A stretch of DNA of 64,000 nucleotides, taken from Paenibacillus sp. FSL R7-0345 (GTDB taxonomy: Bacteria > Bacillota > Bacilli > Paenibacillales > Paenibacillaceae). Below the pieces are notes generated by a model that did no database searches, had not been told where the DNA came from, and was given only the letters and a program-made list of their open reading frames with translations. Made by a program: the position numbers and the translations under genes. Location: contig NZ_CP152002.1 of assembly GCF_038595055.1 (NCBI RefSeq), positions 390,501 to 454,500 on the forward strand, read 5' to 3'. Below are positions 54,719-64,000 of this stretch, one piece after another (within the stretch, counting starts at the first letter, position 1; each line of letters begins with the position of its first letter).

Positions 54719-55431
54719 TGTGGCGGGCGCTGTCGGCGGACTGGCTCAAAATACGCGGCAAGGGCCTGTGGTTTCTTGTCTTTCTTGGACCGCTTGGCCT
54801 CACTGCGATGCAGGGGCTGAATTTTGGCATCCGTTATGATTATTTAAAAGGGCAATATCAGACGGATCTATGGGGCGGACTGCTCAGTAATGTAGCCGGC
54901 TTCGTGCCGATCGCCCTGTATCTGGGCGGTACGCTGATCTGCTCCCTGATTGCGAATGTCGAGCATCAGATGAGCTCGTGGAAGCAGCTGCTGGCGCTTC
55001 CGGTTTCACGCGTCTCCGTCTTTATGGCCAAGCTGCTGCTCTGCCTGCTGCTGCTGGCCTGCTCCTGTCTGCTGCTGTCTGCAGGGACACTCGGCCTGGG
55101 GCTGCTCCTTGGCTTCGGCTCCCAGCCGGTACCTTTTGCCGATATCCTGCGGCTTGGGCTGGCTTCTTACGCCGGTGCGCTGCCGGTCATTGCACTGCAG
55201 CTGTGGCTCTCCCTCTCCAGCCGCAATCAGACCTTTCCGGTAGCTGCCGGCATTACGCTGTCGCTGCTCAGTATCTTCTCCATGTACCTGTCCGAATGGA
55301 TGCCGCTGACCTGGCCGGCCCTTGCCTGGGAGGCAGAGTCACCGTGGCTGTTCATCACAGCCGGCCTGCTGCTTGGCCTGCTGGTGATTCTGCCGGGAGC
55401 GCTGCATTTCGCGCGAAAGGATGTGGATTAA
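54715..55431 (+). CDS. ABC permease, LanE/BcrB-like
   Basis: A 238-residue membrane protein with six hydrophobic helices. EHQMSSWKQLLALPVSRVSV after helix 2 is the loop that contacts the ATPase in lantibiotic-immunity permeases. It overlaps the ATPase gene by four bases and the next permease follows immediately. Probably one half of a heteromeric immunity exporter (LanFEG scheme). The exported substrate is unknown. Confidence 0.88.
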   Translation: MMWRALSADWLKIRGKGLWFLVFLGPLGLTAMQGLNFGIRYDYLKGQYQTDLWGGLLSNVAGFVPIALYLGGTLICSLIANVEHQMSSWKQLLALPVSRVSVFMAKLLLCLLLLACSCLLLSAGTLGLGLLLGFGSQPVPFADILRLGLASYAGALPVIALQLWLSLSSRNQTFPVAAGITLSLLSIFSMYLSEWMPLTWPALAWEAESPWLFITAGLLLGLLVILPGALHFARKDVD

Positions 55432-55432
55432 G

Positions 55433-56173
55433 ATGCTGAGATTCTGGAGAATTCTCTCTGCCGAGAGACTGAAGCTGTCCAGGTCCTCTATCTGGCTGCT
55501 GGTAGTGATCAGTCCGGTAATAGCACTGCCGGTGGGAGCATTGGCCGATATGCGGCAGGACGGGGTGGCGGTATCCTGGCAGGTGCTGCTGAATGTCATG
55601 TCCCTGATGCATGCCCTGTTATTTCTTCCTGTGCTAACAGGACTGTTCGCGGCGCTCATCTGCCGGTCTGAGCATAGTGAAGGCGGCTGGAAGATGCTGC
55701 TGTCGCTTCCTGTAACACGAACATCGCTGTACCTTGCGAAGTTTACTATCATTATGCTGCTGCTTGCTCTTGTCCAGCTGCTCTTTCTGGCGGCGTTGCT
55801 GGGCATGGGGATGTACCGCGGGGCAGAGGGACCTGTACCCTGGCCGCTGCTATTCTCAAGCGTGCTGGGCGGCTGGTTTGCCTGTCTGCCGCTTGCTGCG
55901 CTGCAGCTGGGTGTCTCCCAGGGCTGGAGCAGCTTTGGTGCACCGCTTGCGCTCAATGTAAGCCTGACGATCCCCAATATACTGGTCGTCAACTCGGCTA
56001 CGTATGCGCCTTATTATCCCTGGGCCCAGCCGCTGCTGGCTATGTCACCTTTTGGAGGGGACGAGTTCGGGGCCTTCGTTCTGCCCGCTCAGACGCTCAT
56101 GCTGGTCGTGTCCGTCAGCCTGATCTTATTTCTGGGGGCCGGCCTGCTGGCCTTCCGGCACAAGGCGGTTTAA
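55433..56173 (+). CDS. ABC permease, LanG-like
   Basis: A 246-residue membrane protein with six helices and the same loop as its neighbour (SEHSEGGWKMLLSLPVTRTS), so it is a paralogue. The start at 55433 is preferred over ATG 55421, which would have no ribosome binding site; AAGGA lies 11 bases upstream. It completes the three-component exporter. No lantibiotic structural gene was seen nearby, so this is probably defence against external peptides. Confidence 0.88.
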   Translation: MLRFWRILSAERLKLSRSSIWLLVVISPVIALPVGALADMRQDGVAVSWQVLLNVMSLMHALLFLPVLTGLFAALICRSEHSEGGWKMLLSLPVTRTSLYLAKFTIIMLLLALVQLLFLAALLGMGMYRGAEGPVPWPLLFSSVLGGWFACLPLAALQLGVSQGWSSFGAPLALNVSLTIPNILVVNSATYAPYYPWAQPLLAMSPFGGDEFGAFVLPAQTLMLVVSVSLILFLGAGLLAFRHKAV

Positions 56174-56322
56174 GCGGTTGCTAGCCGAAACCCGAAACCT
56201 CTCGTCCCTCCGGCTCTTCGGTTATCTCAATGGACATTGTCGGGAGTTTTTATTATAGTTAATCGTAGAGAATCTTATTAATGACCGGTGTGACCGGGAA
56301 GCTTGATTAGGAGGGCGGAAGC

Positions 56323-56688
56323 ATGGAGCCGGCAGCACTTGAAGAATGCGATAACACCTGCAGCGGTTCGGAGCTGGGGCCGGAGACAGCGGAGCTCATT
56401 CTGCCAGACCGGGGAACCACGGACAAAATGGCCGAGATGTTCAAGGCGCTCGGCGATCCGACAAGAGTGCGGATGATCTACGCTTTATCGCAAAGAGAGC
56501 TGTGCGTGCACGATTTGTCCACTCTTCTTGATATGGGACAGTCGGCGGTATCCCATCAGCTCCGCTATTTGCGGAATCTGCGGATTGTAAAGCGCCGCAA
56601 AGAAGGCAAAACGGTATATTATTCGCTGAACGACGCGCATGTCGAGCAGATTTTTCTGCAGACACATGAGCATATCCGGCACGAATAG
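56323..56688 (+). CDS. ArsR-family zinc-sensing repressor (CzrA/SmtB type)
   Basis: A 121-residue winged-helix protein. The recognition region is LSTLLDMGQSAVSHQLRYLR. The C-terminal alpha-5 site has D104, H106, H117 and H120, the exact D-x-H-x10-H-x2-H spacing of CzrA/SmtB zinc regulators. The N-terminus contains two Cys residues (EECDNTC) and ELCVHDL in helix 3, which may give additional cadmium/lead binding. The ATG follows AGGAGGGCGGAAGC. It is convergent with the CDF exporter gene. It probably represses the two exporters through their shared ACATATGA-N8 operators. Confidence 0.92.
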   Translation: MEPAALEECDNTCSGSELGPETAELILPDRGTTDKMAEMFKALGDPTRVRMIYALSQRELCVHDLSTLLDMGQSAVSHQLRYLRNLRIVKRRKEGKTVYYSLNDAHVEQIFLQTHEHIRHE

Positions 56689-56702
56689 AGCAGCTGCATA
56701 CA

Positions 56703-56745
56703 AGAAACCGTCCTTAGGGTTATCAGCCCCGGGACGGTTTCTTTT
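56703..56745. terminator. Bidirectional terminator between the arsR and CDF genes
   Basis: GAAACCGTCC pairs with GGACGGTTTC around a long loop, followed by TTTTG on the plus strand and TTGTATGC on the minus strand. Confidence 0.75.
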
Positions 56746-56749
56746 GCGT

Positions 56750-58000
56750 TCACACTTTTAAATCCTCATGCTGCATAGCGGAGTTTTCGACCTGCAAAGT
56801 TACATGCCGGATGCCATACTGCTGCTCTATAAGCTTGACGGCCTGCTGCAAAATATCCTGATGACTGCGGCTGTCCTCAATCAGCAGATGTCCGCTGAGC
56901 GCGTCCAAACCGGAGGTGATGCTCCAGATATGGAGATCATGGACATCCAATACACCATCGATGCCTAGGAGTGTAGCGCTGACAGCTCCGGAATCCACAG
57001 ATTGAGGAGCACCCTCCATCAGAATGTGAAAAGCCTGCTTCACCACGCCCCAGGCGCTCCGCAGAATCAGCAGCGCCACAATTACGCTGATGATCGGATC
57101 GGCCATGTACCAGGAGAACAGCGACATAACCAGACCAGCCAGCAGAGCGCCGACAGAGCCGAGAGCATCACTGACGATATGCAGATAGGCGCTGCGGATG
57201 TTGATGTTCTCATGTCCGCTGCTCTTACGCAGCAGTGACCAGGCGCTTACAAGGTTGGCCAACAGGCCGATGGCAGCGATAATCATCATGGTGCCGCTGG
57301 CGACTTCAGGAGGGGAACCGATGCGCTGGAAGGCCTCCCACATTATAAAGCCGGAGATCACAAACAAGGTAACCCCGTTAAACAGGGCGGCCATAATTTC
57401 AAACCGGTAGAACCCGTAAGTATTTTTGGCAGAGGCCGGTCTGACGGCAAAAATCATGGCAACCAGGCTTAATGCCAGCGAAGCGGTATCACTGAGCATA
57501 TGCCCGGAATCGGAAAGCAGCGCCAGGCTGTCGGTAACCAGTCCCCCGAAAAACTCGAGCAGCATAATGCCGCCGGTGATAATTAAGGCGATCAGCAGGC
57601 CTTTCCGGTCGGCCGGGGCGTGGGCATGGGTATGTCCGTGAGCATGACTGTGCTCATGAGTATGGTCGTGCTCTGTTTGATTGCTTTCAAGTGTATGGTC
57701 GTGCTCTGTGTGCTTATGTCCTTTAAGGTAACTATGCTGCATTTGGTTGTGTTCATTAGAGTTGCTGTGTTCAGTATATGTATGATCAGATGAAAAACGG
57801 TTTCCAGTTTGACTGTTACCTTGAGCATGTTCATTCTCTGTGCGGTGTTGCTCAAGGTGATGGGCGTCTTCGTTTATACTGACAGCTTCGTCAATTGAAT
57901 CTTGCTTAAGAGCTGAAGGTCTGTGATTGTCATGGCGGGTATTATTCTGCGGCGAACTACTATTAGCTTTTCCGTTGCCGGGGTGGCGGTTTGGATTCAT
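56750..58000 (-). CDS. czcD: Cation diffusion facilitator with an extended His-rich N-terminus (CzcD type)
   Basis: A 416-residue zinc/cadmium-proton antiporter. The first 130 residues are polar and increasingly His-rich, ending in HTHEHSHAHGHTHAHA. Six transmembrane helices follow, with the zinc-site motifs HMLSD (helix 2) and HIVSD (helix 5), and then the cytoplasmic CDF dimerisation domain. Usual CzcD proteins have only a short His stretch, so the N-terminus is a long extension that may buffer metal. The ATG at 58000 is ten bases from AGGAAGGGG. An ACATATGA-type operator lies 23 bases upstream. Confidence 0.92.
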   Translation of the reverse strand: MNPNRHPGNGKANSSSPQNNTRHDNHRPSALKQDSIDEAVSINEDAHHLEQHRTENEHAQGNSQTGNRFSSDHTYTEHSNSNEHNQMQHSYLKGHKHTEHDHTLESNQTEHDHTHEHSHAHGHTHAHAPADRKGLLIALIITGGIMLLEFFGGLVTDSLALLSDSGHMLSDTASLALSLVAMIFAVRPASAKNTYGFYRFEIMAALFNGVTLFVISGFIMWEAFQRIGSPPEVASGTMMIIAAIGLLANLVSAWSLLRKSSGHENINIRSAYLHIVSDALGSVGALLAGLVMSLFSWYMADPIISVIVALLILRSAWGVVKQAFHILMEGAPQSVDSGAVSATLLGIDGVLDVHDLHIWSITSGLDALSGHLLIEDSRSHQDILQQAVKLIEQQYGIRHVTLQVENSAMQHEDLKV

Positions 58001-58020
58001 AAAAAAGCCCCTTCCTGGAT

Positions 58021-58077
58021 TAACATATGAATAACTGCTCATATGTTAATCTTATCCCTGTTATGGCAGAATTACAA
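58021..58077 (-). promoter_or_regulatory. Promoter and metal operator of the CDF gene
   Basis: On the minus strand TTGTAA (58077-58072) and TAAGAT (58054-58049) are 17 bases apart. Immediately downstream is the inverted repeat ACATATGA-N8-TCATATGT (58023-58046, extended to TAACATATGA/TCATATGTTA). This is the CzrA-class ArsR operator layout and is shared with cadA. The rest of 58078-58309 shows no gene. Confidence 0.85.
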
Positions 58078-58309
58078 GCTGCCGTCAGTTATTATTTTTA
58101 CTTAACTGCACTCTGTACAGCTAAAACGCCTATTTTTCTTAACATCAGCTATTTAACTGCACAGAATACAACTATGCTGATTACCATCTCGACAAGTTTG
58201 CACTACGGAAGATTGCTGGCCGCTAGATACTGAGGATTCGCAGTTTGAGCAGTGAGATAAATATCTTCTATATCATCACAGCAAATGGGCATATTATGCA
58301 GAATCTGCA

Positions 58310-58375
58310 TTGACACTGTAAGTTTAAGGAGAATATAATGTGTTTAAGTTAACATATGAACAAATACTCATATAT
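58310..58375 (+). promoter_or_regulatory. Promoter and metal operator of cadA
   Basis: TTGACA (58310-58315) and TATAAT (58334-58339) have an 18-base spacer. ACATATGA-N8-TCATATAT (58352-58375) covers the region just after the expected start site (about 58346), matching the CDF operator in 15 of 16 arm positions. Confidence 0.88.
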
Positions 58376-58401
58376 TGTTTTATCCAAGGGAGATGAGTCA
58401 T

Positions 58402-60729
58402 TTGAGTACGGCTGACGGTATGGTGAAGCGCCAGTGGGTCCTTGACGGGCTGGACTGTGCAAATTGTGCGATGAAGATAGAGAACAAAGTTTCCAAAATC
58501 GACGGCGTTACTGCTTGTTCCGTTAATTTTGCTATGAAGACAATGACACTAGAGACCCCTGCTGATCAGGCAGACAGTATAAGCGAGCGGGCCCGGCAGA
58601 CAGTAACAAGCCTTGAACCGCATGTGAAGCTGCGGGAGCTGAAGGCCGGAGGCGTCCGCACGAAGACGCAGCCCGGCACAGTCCGGGCAGCTCATGCCGA
58701 CGGAGCCACCGCCCACGGACATGAGCACGCCCACGGCGACCATGGCCACGAACACGCCCACAGCGATGCCGATACGCACGGCCACGAACACACCCGCGGT
58801 GATGCCGATGCTCACAGTCATGACCACACGCACGGCGATGACGCCCATGGCCATAGCCACGATCACGGGGCCGGTGATACCCGGCGGATTATCCTGCGGC
58901 TTGCGGGAGGCGGCATTCTGGCCGCTGCCGCCATGCTGCTGCCGCTCGGCGGTGTACCGGAGCTGCTGCTCTTTCTGGCCGCTTATCTGATCGTTGGCGG
59001 CGAGGTCGTGTGGTCGGCGGCCCGGAATATTATCCGGGGCCGGGTATTTGATGAGAATTTCCTGATGGCACTGGCAACGATCGGGGCTTTTGCCATCGGC
59101 GAATATCCGGAGGGGGTGGCCGTTATGCTCTTTTACCAGGTGGGCGAGCTATTCCAGGGAATGGCTGTGAACCGCTCCCGCCGGTCCATTACTGCGCTGA
59201 TGGATATCCGCCCGGAGTTTGCTTTTTTGAAGGAAGGCGGCGGGCTGCGCCGGGTATCGCCTGAGGAAGTAGAGATCGGGGATATCATTGTCGTGAAGCC
59301 GGGAGAGAAGGTGCCGCTCGACGGAACGATCCTGGAAGGCAGCGCTATGATGGACACCTCCGCCCTCACCGGCGAATCGGTGCCGCGTTCGGCAGAGCCG
59401 GGCAGCCGGGTGCTGAGCGGCTTTATTAACCGCAACGGTGTAGTTACGGTAGAGGTTACGCAGACGTTCGGGGAATCAGCGGTATCCAAAATTCTCGAGC
59501 TGGTGCAGAATGCAGCCGGCAACAAAGCCAAAACGGAGAACTTTATTACCAAATTTGCCCGGGCCTATACGCCGCTGGTTGTGATTACTGCGTTGCTGCT
59601 GGCGGTTGTTCCCCCGCTGGTGATCAGCGGAGCCACCTTCTCCGACTGGATATACCGTGCGCTGGTCTTCCTGGTCATCTCATGTCCCTGCGCGCTCGTC
59701 GTTTCGATCCCGCTCGGCTTCTTCGGGGGCATCGGAGCCGCATCACGCAGCGGAATTCTGGTTAAGGGCAGCAATTATCTTGAAGCGCTAAACGATGTGA
59801 AAATTGTTGTCTTCGATAAGACCGGTACGTTAACAAAGGGACAGTTCACTGTTACAGGAATATATCCGGCGGAAGGCTTTACGGAAGAGGAACTGCTGCG
59901 GACGGCCGCTTATGCGGAGAGCCACTCCAGTCACCCGATTGCTGAATCAATACGTGCTGCTTACGGGCAGGAGATTGAAATGGAAGCAACGGGGGACTAT
60001 GACGAGATTTCCGGACACGGGATTTCGGTTAAGGTGGAGGGCAGAGCAGTGCTTGCCGGAAATGCCAGACTGATGGAGCGTGAGGGAATTGCAGCAATTG
60101 TACCTGCCCAGAGCGGGACTGTCGTTCATCTCGCAGTAGATCAGCGGTACGCCGGACATCTGATCATTGCGGATGAAGTGAAGGAGGACTCGCTGGCGGC
60201 GGTCAAGGCGCTTAAAGCACTCGGCATCCGCAAAACCGTCATGCTGACCGGGGATACCCAGACTGTTGCTGAGGCTGTCGGAGCCCGGCTTGGGATTGAT
60301 GAAATCCATGCCGGCCTGCTGCCGCAGCATAAGGTTGAGGCGGTTGAACGGCTGGAGCAGGAAAAGGGCAAGCGGGAGAACATGATTTTTGTCGGCGACG
60401 GCATTAATGATACCCCTGTGCTGGCGCGGGCCGATGTCGGAATTGCGATGGGCGGGCTCGGCTCGGATGCAGCGATTGAAGCGGCAGACATTGTGATTAT
60501 GACGGATGAGCCGTCGAAAATTGCTGCAGCGATCGGGATTGCCAAGCGGACACGGCGTATTGTCTGGCAGAACATTATTTTTGCCCTCGCGGTAAAAGGG
60601 CTGTTCCTGCTGCTGGGTGCCTTCGGGATTGCCACGATGTGGGAAGCTGTATTCTCCGACGTAGGCGTTACCGTACTGGCGGTGCTGAACAGCGTCCGCG
60701 CTCTGAAGGCTCCCCGAGGGCTATCTTAA
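58402..60729 (+). CDS. cadA: Zn/Cd-exporting P-type ATPase CadA
   Basis: A 775-residue P1B-ATPase. An N-terminal metal-binding domain (GLDCANC, C19/C22) is followed by an Asp/His-rich linker of about 60 residues (HGHEHAHGD-type repeats, residues 100-160). Six to eight transmembrane helices carry the CPC site (VISCPCALVVSIP). TGES, DKTGTLTKG, SHPIAES (HP) and GDGINDTPVLARADVG are intact. VVSIP after the CPC and the His-rich linker place it in the Zn/Cd/Pb group. TTG 58402 was chosen because AGGGAG lies nine bases upstream; an ATG at 58393 would touch the site. A CzrA-type operator covers its promoter. Confidence 0.95.
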   Translation: MSTADGMVKRQWVLDGLDCANCAMKIENKVSKIDGVTACSVNFAMKTMTLETPADQADSISERARQTVTSLEPHVKLRELKAGGVRTKTQPGTVRAAHADGATAHGHEHAHGDHGHEHAHSDADTHGHEHTRGDADAHSHDHTHGDDAHGHSHDHGAGDTRRIILRLAGGGILAAAAMLLPLGGVPELLLFLAAYLIVGGEVVWSAARNIIRGRVFDENFLMALATIGAFAIGEYPEGVAVMLFYQVGELFQGMAVNRSRRSITALMDIRPEFAFLKEGGGLRRVSPEEVEIGDIIVVKPGEKVPLDGTILEGSAMMDTSALTGESVPRSAEPGSRVLSGFINRNGVVTVEVTQTFGESAVSKILELVQNAAGNKAKTENFITKFARAYTPLVVITALLLAVVPPLVISGATFSDWIYRALVFLVISCPCALVVSIPLGFFGGIGAASRSGILVKGSNYLEALNDVKIVVFDKTGTLTKGQFTVTGIYPAEGFTEEELLRTAAYAESHSSHPIAESIRAAYGQEIEMEATGDYDEISGHGISVKVEGRAVLAGNARLMEREGIAAIVPAQSGTVVHLAVDQRYAGHLIIADEVKEDSLAAVKALKALGIRKTVMLTGDTQTVAEAVGARLGIDEIHAGLLPQHKVEAVERLEQEKGKRENMIFVGDGINDTPVLARADVGIAMGGLGSDAAIEAADIVIMTDEPSKIAAAIGIAKRTRRIVWQNIIFALAVKGLFLLLGAFGIATMWEAVFSDVGVTVLAVLNSVRALKAPRGLS

Positions 60730-60769
60730 ATCCGTTTATAATTGTAATTTATTTAATGAATAAATATGA

Positions 60770-60818
60770 AAATAAGCCTGTTTAGATTCCATAATGTGGG
60801 TCTAAGGGCTTATTTTTT
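60770..60818 (+). terminator. Intrinsic terminator of cadA
   Basis: AATAAGCC...TAGA pairs with TCTA...GGCTTATT, followed by six Ts. Confidence 0.82.
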
Positions 60819-60916
60819 ATATGAAATATAATGGAAATTGTCTGTTCTTGCCGATATAACAGTATAGATTTACAGCAATTGGAAGCTGCTAACTAATACT
60901 GCTGGGAGGACTAAAG

Positions 60917-62947
60917 GTGGAAAAAGAAGTGAAGCTTTGGACAAAAATGAAAATGAAAGCAAAAAAGAAAAAAACGGCCTCGATGCAGAAAAAATGGTCA
61001 CTGATTCTGTTGGCCATATCGATTATACCGTTACTCGGATCAACCGTCTTTTTTACAACCTATTTCAGTAAGGTGACCAAAGAGGACAACGAAGCAATCA
61101 CGGAAACCATCCTGGATATGAATACCACGCGGCTTAACGAATGGCTGATATCCAAAACCTCGGCTGTACAGGAGCTGATCTCCCTGCATCCCGAATTTGA
61201 TACTGCAGACCCGCAGACGATTTTCCCGGCCATCAGGGTTCTTGAGGACAGCGACAGGCAGTCTGAAGGCTACAGCGTAATTAATGAAAACGGGCTGCTG
61301 ACCAATATGCTGGGCTTAACGGCTGAGATGGGAACGGCGGACTATTTTATGAAAGCCAAAGAGACTATGCAGCCGGCTGTAGCGGATATGACCTACCTGG
61401 AACCCCTGAGTAAGTATGTAATTTCGGTAGTCGTTCCGGTTGCCGGAGCGGACAAACAGTTTGCCGGAGCGATTGCCTTCTCGGTTACCCCTGAGATGAT
61501 GCTGGAAATGAGCAAGGATATCAAAGTCGCCGACAGCGGCTACGGATATGTTATTTCTAGTGACGGTACTTACTATGCCCATTACGATACACAGCGGATC
61601 GGGAAGAATATCGCGGAATACGCCAGCAATCCGGATATGAAATCGGCAGTGGACAAGATTCTGGCCGGTGAGAGCGGCTCGGAAACGTTTAAGGGTGAAG
61701 ACGGGAAAGAGACCATTACGTATTACAAAACCGTGCCGGGCACGGACTGGAAGCTGGTGATAAGTGCCCCGGAAAGCGAAATTTATGCAAAAGTGATTTC
61801 GGCACAGATGGTGGCGGGTATTTTCTTCATTAGTGTAGTTGTAGTCGTTGTGTTGCTGGCGCTCTATCTGACCAGACTGATGGTAAAACCGGTTTCTGCG
61901 GTCTCCAAAGTGGTCAAACGGGTTGCAGAGGGTCATTTAAGTGAACGGGTACCTGTGACTTCAAATGATGAAATCGGCCAGATGAGCAAGGGCATTAATG
62001 AAATGATCGATTCCTTATCCGGTATTGTAGGAATGATTGATGCAGCAGTAGCTGAAGTGGCGATTTCTGCTAAGGGCTTGCTTGGATATGCCAATGAGTC
62101 CTCCAACACCTCGGTGGAGATTGCTGAAGTGATCAAGGAAGTGGCTCAGGGTATGGAAGAGCAGTTCAAGGGCTCGGAGCAGTCTGCACGGGCTACGGAG
62201 GAGATGGCGATCGGCCTGCAGCGGATTGCAGAATCTTCGGTTAATGTATCCGACCAGGCGGAAAGTGTGAACGTGGAGGTAGAAAACGGTTATCTGGGTA
62301 TCCAGTCCACACTGGAGCAGATGCAGGTAATCAGTACGACGGCCGGCCAGACTTCAGAATTGATCGCAGCCCTTACCGAGCAGTCTGAGCAGATCGGGCA
62401 GATTGTCGATGTCATCTCGGAAATTTCCAATCAGACCGGGCTGCTGTCGCTGAATGCTTCTATTGAAGCTGCCAGAGCAGGTGAACACGGCCGCGGCTTC
62501 GGGGTGGTGGCGAATGAGGTGAAAAAGCTGGCTGAGCGCACGAATACGTCGATTGTGCATATTGTTGAGCTGATCCGGCAGATCCAGACCTCAACGGCAA
62601 ATGCTGCTGCATCGATGGAGAAGAGCATTACGGAAATCGGTGACGGTATGGATAAAATGAACCATGTAGGCGCGGCGTTCGAGCATATCCGTTCCTCCAT
62701 GCGTGAAGTTTCGCTGCAGATCCAGGATGTCTCCGCCATTAACGAGGAAATGTCTGCAGGGACTGAGGAGATTACGGCCTCCATTTCGGATATGCTGACC
62801 ATTGCCAGAGCATCGGCGGAGAACTCCCAGCTGGTTGCTGAGGCATCTGTAGAACAGAGAGATCTGATGGGTAAGGTAGTTTCCGAAGCAGAGGGCCTGA
62901 CAGCAATGATGGCTGAGCTGAAGGAAGAGGTCGGCAGATTCCGTTAA
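60917..62947 (+). CDS. Methyl-accepting chemotaxis protein with dCache sensor
   Basis: A 676-residue chemoreceptor. After a very basic N-terminus ([17 protein letters not shown]) come transmembrane helix 1 (about 30-52), an extracellular dCache_1-type sensor (about 55-300, with [20 protein letters not shown] and [10 protein letters not shown]), and helix 2 (about 305-327). HAMP follows, then the signalling hairpin with tip [20 protein letters not shown] and [20 protein letters not shown]. Start GTG with GGGAGG seven bases upstream. The ligand is probably a small organic molecule such as an amino acid, but the Cache pocket cannot be read from the sequence alone. Confidence 0.94.
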   Translation: MEKEVKLWTKMKMKAKKKKTASMQKKWSLILLAISIIPLLGSTVFFTTYFSKVTKEDNEAITETILDMNTTRLNEWLISKTSAVQELISLHPEFDTADPQTIFPAIRVLEDSDRQSEGYSVINENGLLTNMLGLTAEMGTADYFMKAKETMQPAVADMTYLEPLSKYVISVVVPVAGADKQFAGAIAFSVTPEMMLEMSKDIKVADSGYGYVISSDGTYYAHYDTQRIGKNIAEYASNPDMKSAVDKILAGESGSETFKGEDGKETITYYKTVPGTDWKLVISAPESEIYAKVISAQMVAGIFFISVVVVVVLLALYLTRLMVKPVSAVSKVVKRVAEGHLSERVPVTSNDEIGQMSKGINEMIDSLSGIVGMIDAAVAEVAISAKGLLGYANESSNTSVEIAEVIKEVAQGMEEQFKGSEQSARATEEMAIGLQRIAESSVNVSDQAESVNVEVENGYLGIQSTLEQMQVISTTAGQTSELIAALTEQSEQIGQIVDVISEISNQTGLLSLNASIEAARAGEHGRGFGVVANEVKKLAERTNTSIVHIVELIRQIQTSTANAAASMEKSITEIGDGMDKMNHVGAAFEHIRSSMREVSLQIQDVSAINEEMSAGTEEITASISDMLTIARASAENSQLVAEASVEQRDLMGKVVSEAEGLTAMMAELKEEVGRFR

Positions 62948-62960
62948 GCGTCTGTTATAA

Positions 62961-63007
62961 AAATAACCCCCTCCGCATACATCAATTGTGTGTGGAGGGG
63001 GTTATTT
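62961..63007. terminator. Bidirectional terminator between the chemoreceptor and ldh
   Basis: AATAACCCCCTCC pairs perfectly with GGAGGGGGTTATT around a long loop. Confidence 0.9.
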
Positions 63008-63022
63008 GTGCAAAGATAAGTT

Positions 63023-63985
63023 CTACACGGTTTCCTCGAGCTGCAGGCTTTCGATACCGGCACGGATGATGCCGCAGGAGGTTTTGAATTTAGCCGCTTC
63101 CTGCTCGTTAAGATTCAGCTCCAGCAGCTCCTGAATGCCGCCGCCGCTGATAATTGCCGGGACGCCGGTGCACACATTGCTTTGCCCGTACTCCCCGTCC
63201 AGGATGGCTGAGACGGCGATGATTTTGTGCTCGTCATTGAGGATGGAGCGGGTGATATAAGCCAGCGCGCTGCCGATCCCGAAATGGGTCGAGCCCTTGC
63301 GGGTGAAGATTTCCCAGCCCGCATCCTTGGTCTTGCGGGCCAGATCATCGAGATCGAGGCTGCTGAACCGCTCCCGGTGCTGCTCCATAATCTGCAGCAG
63401 CGGCTTGCCGCCGATCGTGACATGGGACCAGGCGACGAACTGCGATTCACCGTGCTCGCCGAGAGCATAACCGTTGACGCTGCGCGGGTCAATCGAGAAC
63501 ACCTCGGAGAGCAGCGTCTTCAGCCGCGACGAGTCGATGGAGGTGCCGGTGCCGATAATGCGGTGGCGCGGGAGGCCGGACATTTTCCATACCATATATG
63601 TGACGATATCGACCGGATTGGCAGCTACCACAAAGATTCCGTCGAAGCCGCCGGCCATAATGTCAGTAACGATCTCTTTAGTGATAACGGCCGCGGCGTC
63701 CAGCACATCAAGCCTTGTCTGGCCGGGCTTCGGATTCGCGCCTGCCGTCAGGATGACTACATCCATACTGCCGCAATCACCGGCAGTACCGGCATAGACC
63801 CTGGTTCTGGTTCCTGTAAAATCCATGCAGTGCGAGAGGTCAAGCGCCTGCGCCATGGCCCGGTCATAGGTACGGTCGACCATCATGATCTCATCGCATA
63901 TGGCCTGATTGACCATGGAATAGGCACAGCTTGAACCTACATTTCCGGAGCCGACGATTGCCACTTTTCTCGATTTTGTTTTCAA
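63023..63985 (-). CDS. ldh: L-lactate dehydrogenase
   Basis: A 320-residue NAD-dependent enzyme that interconverts pyruvate and lactate. The nucleotide fold is [17 protein letters not shown], the Asp in MMVDRT is the NAD-specific acid, and the substrate loop contains [13 protein letters not shown]. The active-site His is in [12 protein letters not shown], preceded by the [11 protein letters not shown] segment. TTG 63985 ([12 protein letters not shown]) was chosen because GAGGG lies eight bases upstream; the frame stays open to the window edge at 64000, so an upstream start cannot be ruled out. It is convergent with the chemoreceptor gene. Confidence 0.92.
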   Translation of the reverse strand: MKTKSRKVAIVGSGNVGSSCAYSMVNQAICDEIMMVDRTYDRAMAQALDLSHCMDFTGTRTRVYAGTAGDCGSMDVVILTAGANPKPGQTRLDVLDAAAVITKEIVTDIMAGGFDGIFVVAANPVDIVTYMVWKMSGLPRHRIIGTGTSIDSSRLKTLLSEVFSIDPRSVNGYALGEHGESQFVAWSHVTIGGKPLLQIMEQHRERFSSLDLDDLARKTKDAGWEIFTRKGSTHFGIGSALAYITRSILNDEHKIIAVSAILDGEYGQSNVCTGVPAIISGGGIQELLELNLNEQEAAKFKTSCGIIRAGIESLQLEETV

Positions 63986-64000
63986 TTGCCTTACCCTCAC

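Noticed and set aside
53807..56173. Lantibiotic biosynthesis cluster
   Set aside because: Only exporter and two-component genes are present; no precursor peptide, LanB/LanC/LanM or protease gene was found, so only a self-protection or resistance role is supportable.
58027..58233. 68-codon frame between the CDF gene and cadA
   Set aside because: It starts inside the CDF operator and overlaps that gene's promoter; no ribosome binding site.

Overview
The window looks like chromosomal DNA of a Paenibacillus-type firmicute. Coding sequence is moderately GC-rich, ribosome binding sites are strong AGGAGG types, TTG and GTG starts are common, intrinsic terminators are dense, and there are close matches to Bacillales systems (SinI/SinR/TasA/SipW, TelA/XpaC, YvfRSTU, 2-oxoglutarate dehydrogenase, CsoR-CopZ-CopA). 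No rRNA, tRNA, phage, transposase or cas gene was seen.

Layout. 0-6 kb: a TelA/XpaC/TPM envelope-stress cluster, an FNT-family anion channel, and a 47-residue protein next to a near-perfect Fur box. 6-14 kb: a substrate-binding/PAS/GGDEF/EAL fusion, a membrane diguanylate cyclase, an FAD-dependent dehydrogenase behind a variant purine riboswitch, and a chemoreceptor-like protein with a C-terminal sensor. 14-20 kb: a nucleotidyltransferase, a LytS/LytTR pair beside an OFA-family MFS carrier (the YpdAB-YhjX arrangement), and an ECF sigma/anti-sigma pair. 20-25 kb: odhAB. 25-29 kb: a biofilm-matrix locus, with sinI under a c-di-GMP-I riboswitch convergent with sinR, then tasA, sipW and a TapA-like gene whose upstream region carries SinR-type operators. 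29-35.5 kb: aldo/keto reductase, a PadR-controlled drug exporter, and a c-di-GMP operon (DUF5317, a 32-residue peptide, GGDEF-HD-GYP). 35.6-39.6 kb: copper efflux with CsoR operators. 39.8-41.1 kb: a 26-unit array of 51-bp hairpin repeats. 41-44.7 kb: a YvfRSTU-like ABC/two-component operon. 44.8-48.2 kb: a TPP-riboswitch-controlled ABC importer. 48-56 kb: a CorA-like protein, a flavin-type small enzyme, an EAL protein, and a two-component system with a LanFEG/Bcr-like ABC exporter. 56-61 kb: zinc/cadmium resistance (ArsR, CDF, CadA) with paired operators. 61-64 kb: a chemoreceptor and L-lactate dehydrogenase.

The main theme is cyclic di-GMP. Four proteins that make or break it and one aptamer that senses it lie in the window. 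The aptamer sits on the leader of the SinI-like antirepressor, so c-di-GMP could be wired directly to release of SinR from the nearby tapA-sipW-tasA operon. That circuit and the ON-type variant purine riboswitch are the two observations most worth following up. All functional statements come from reading the sequence and recalled family knowledge; no database search was run.
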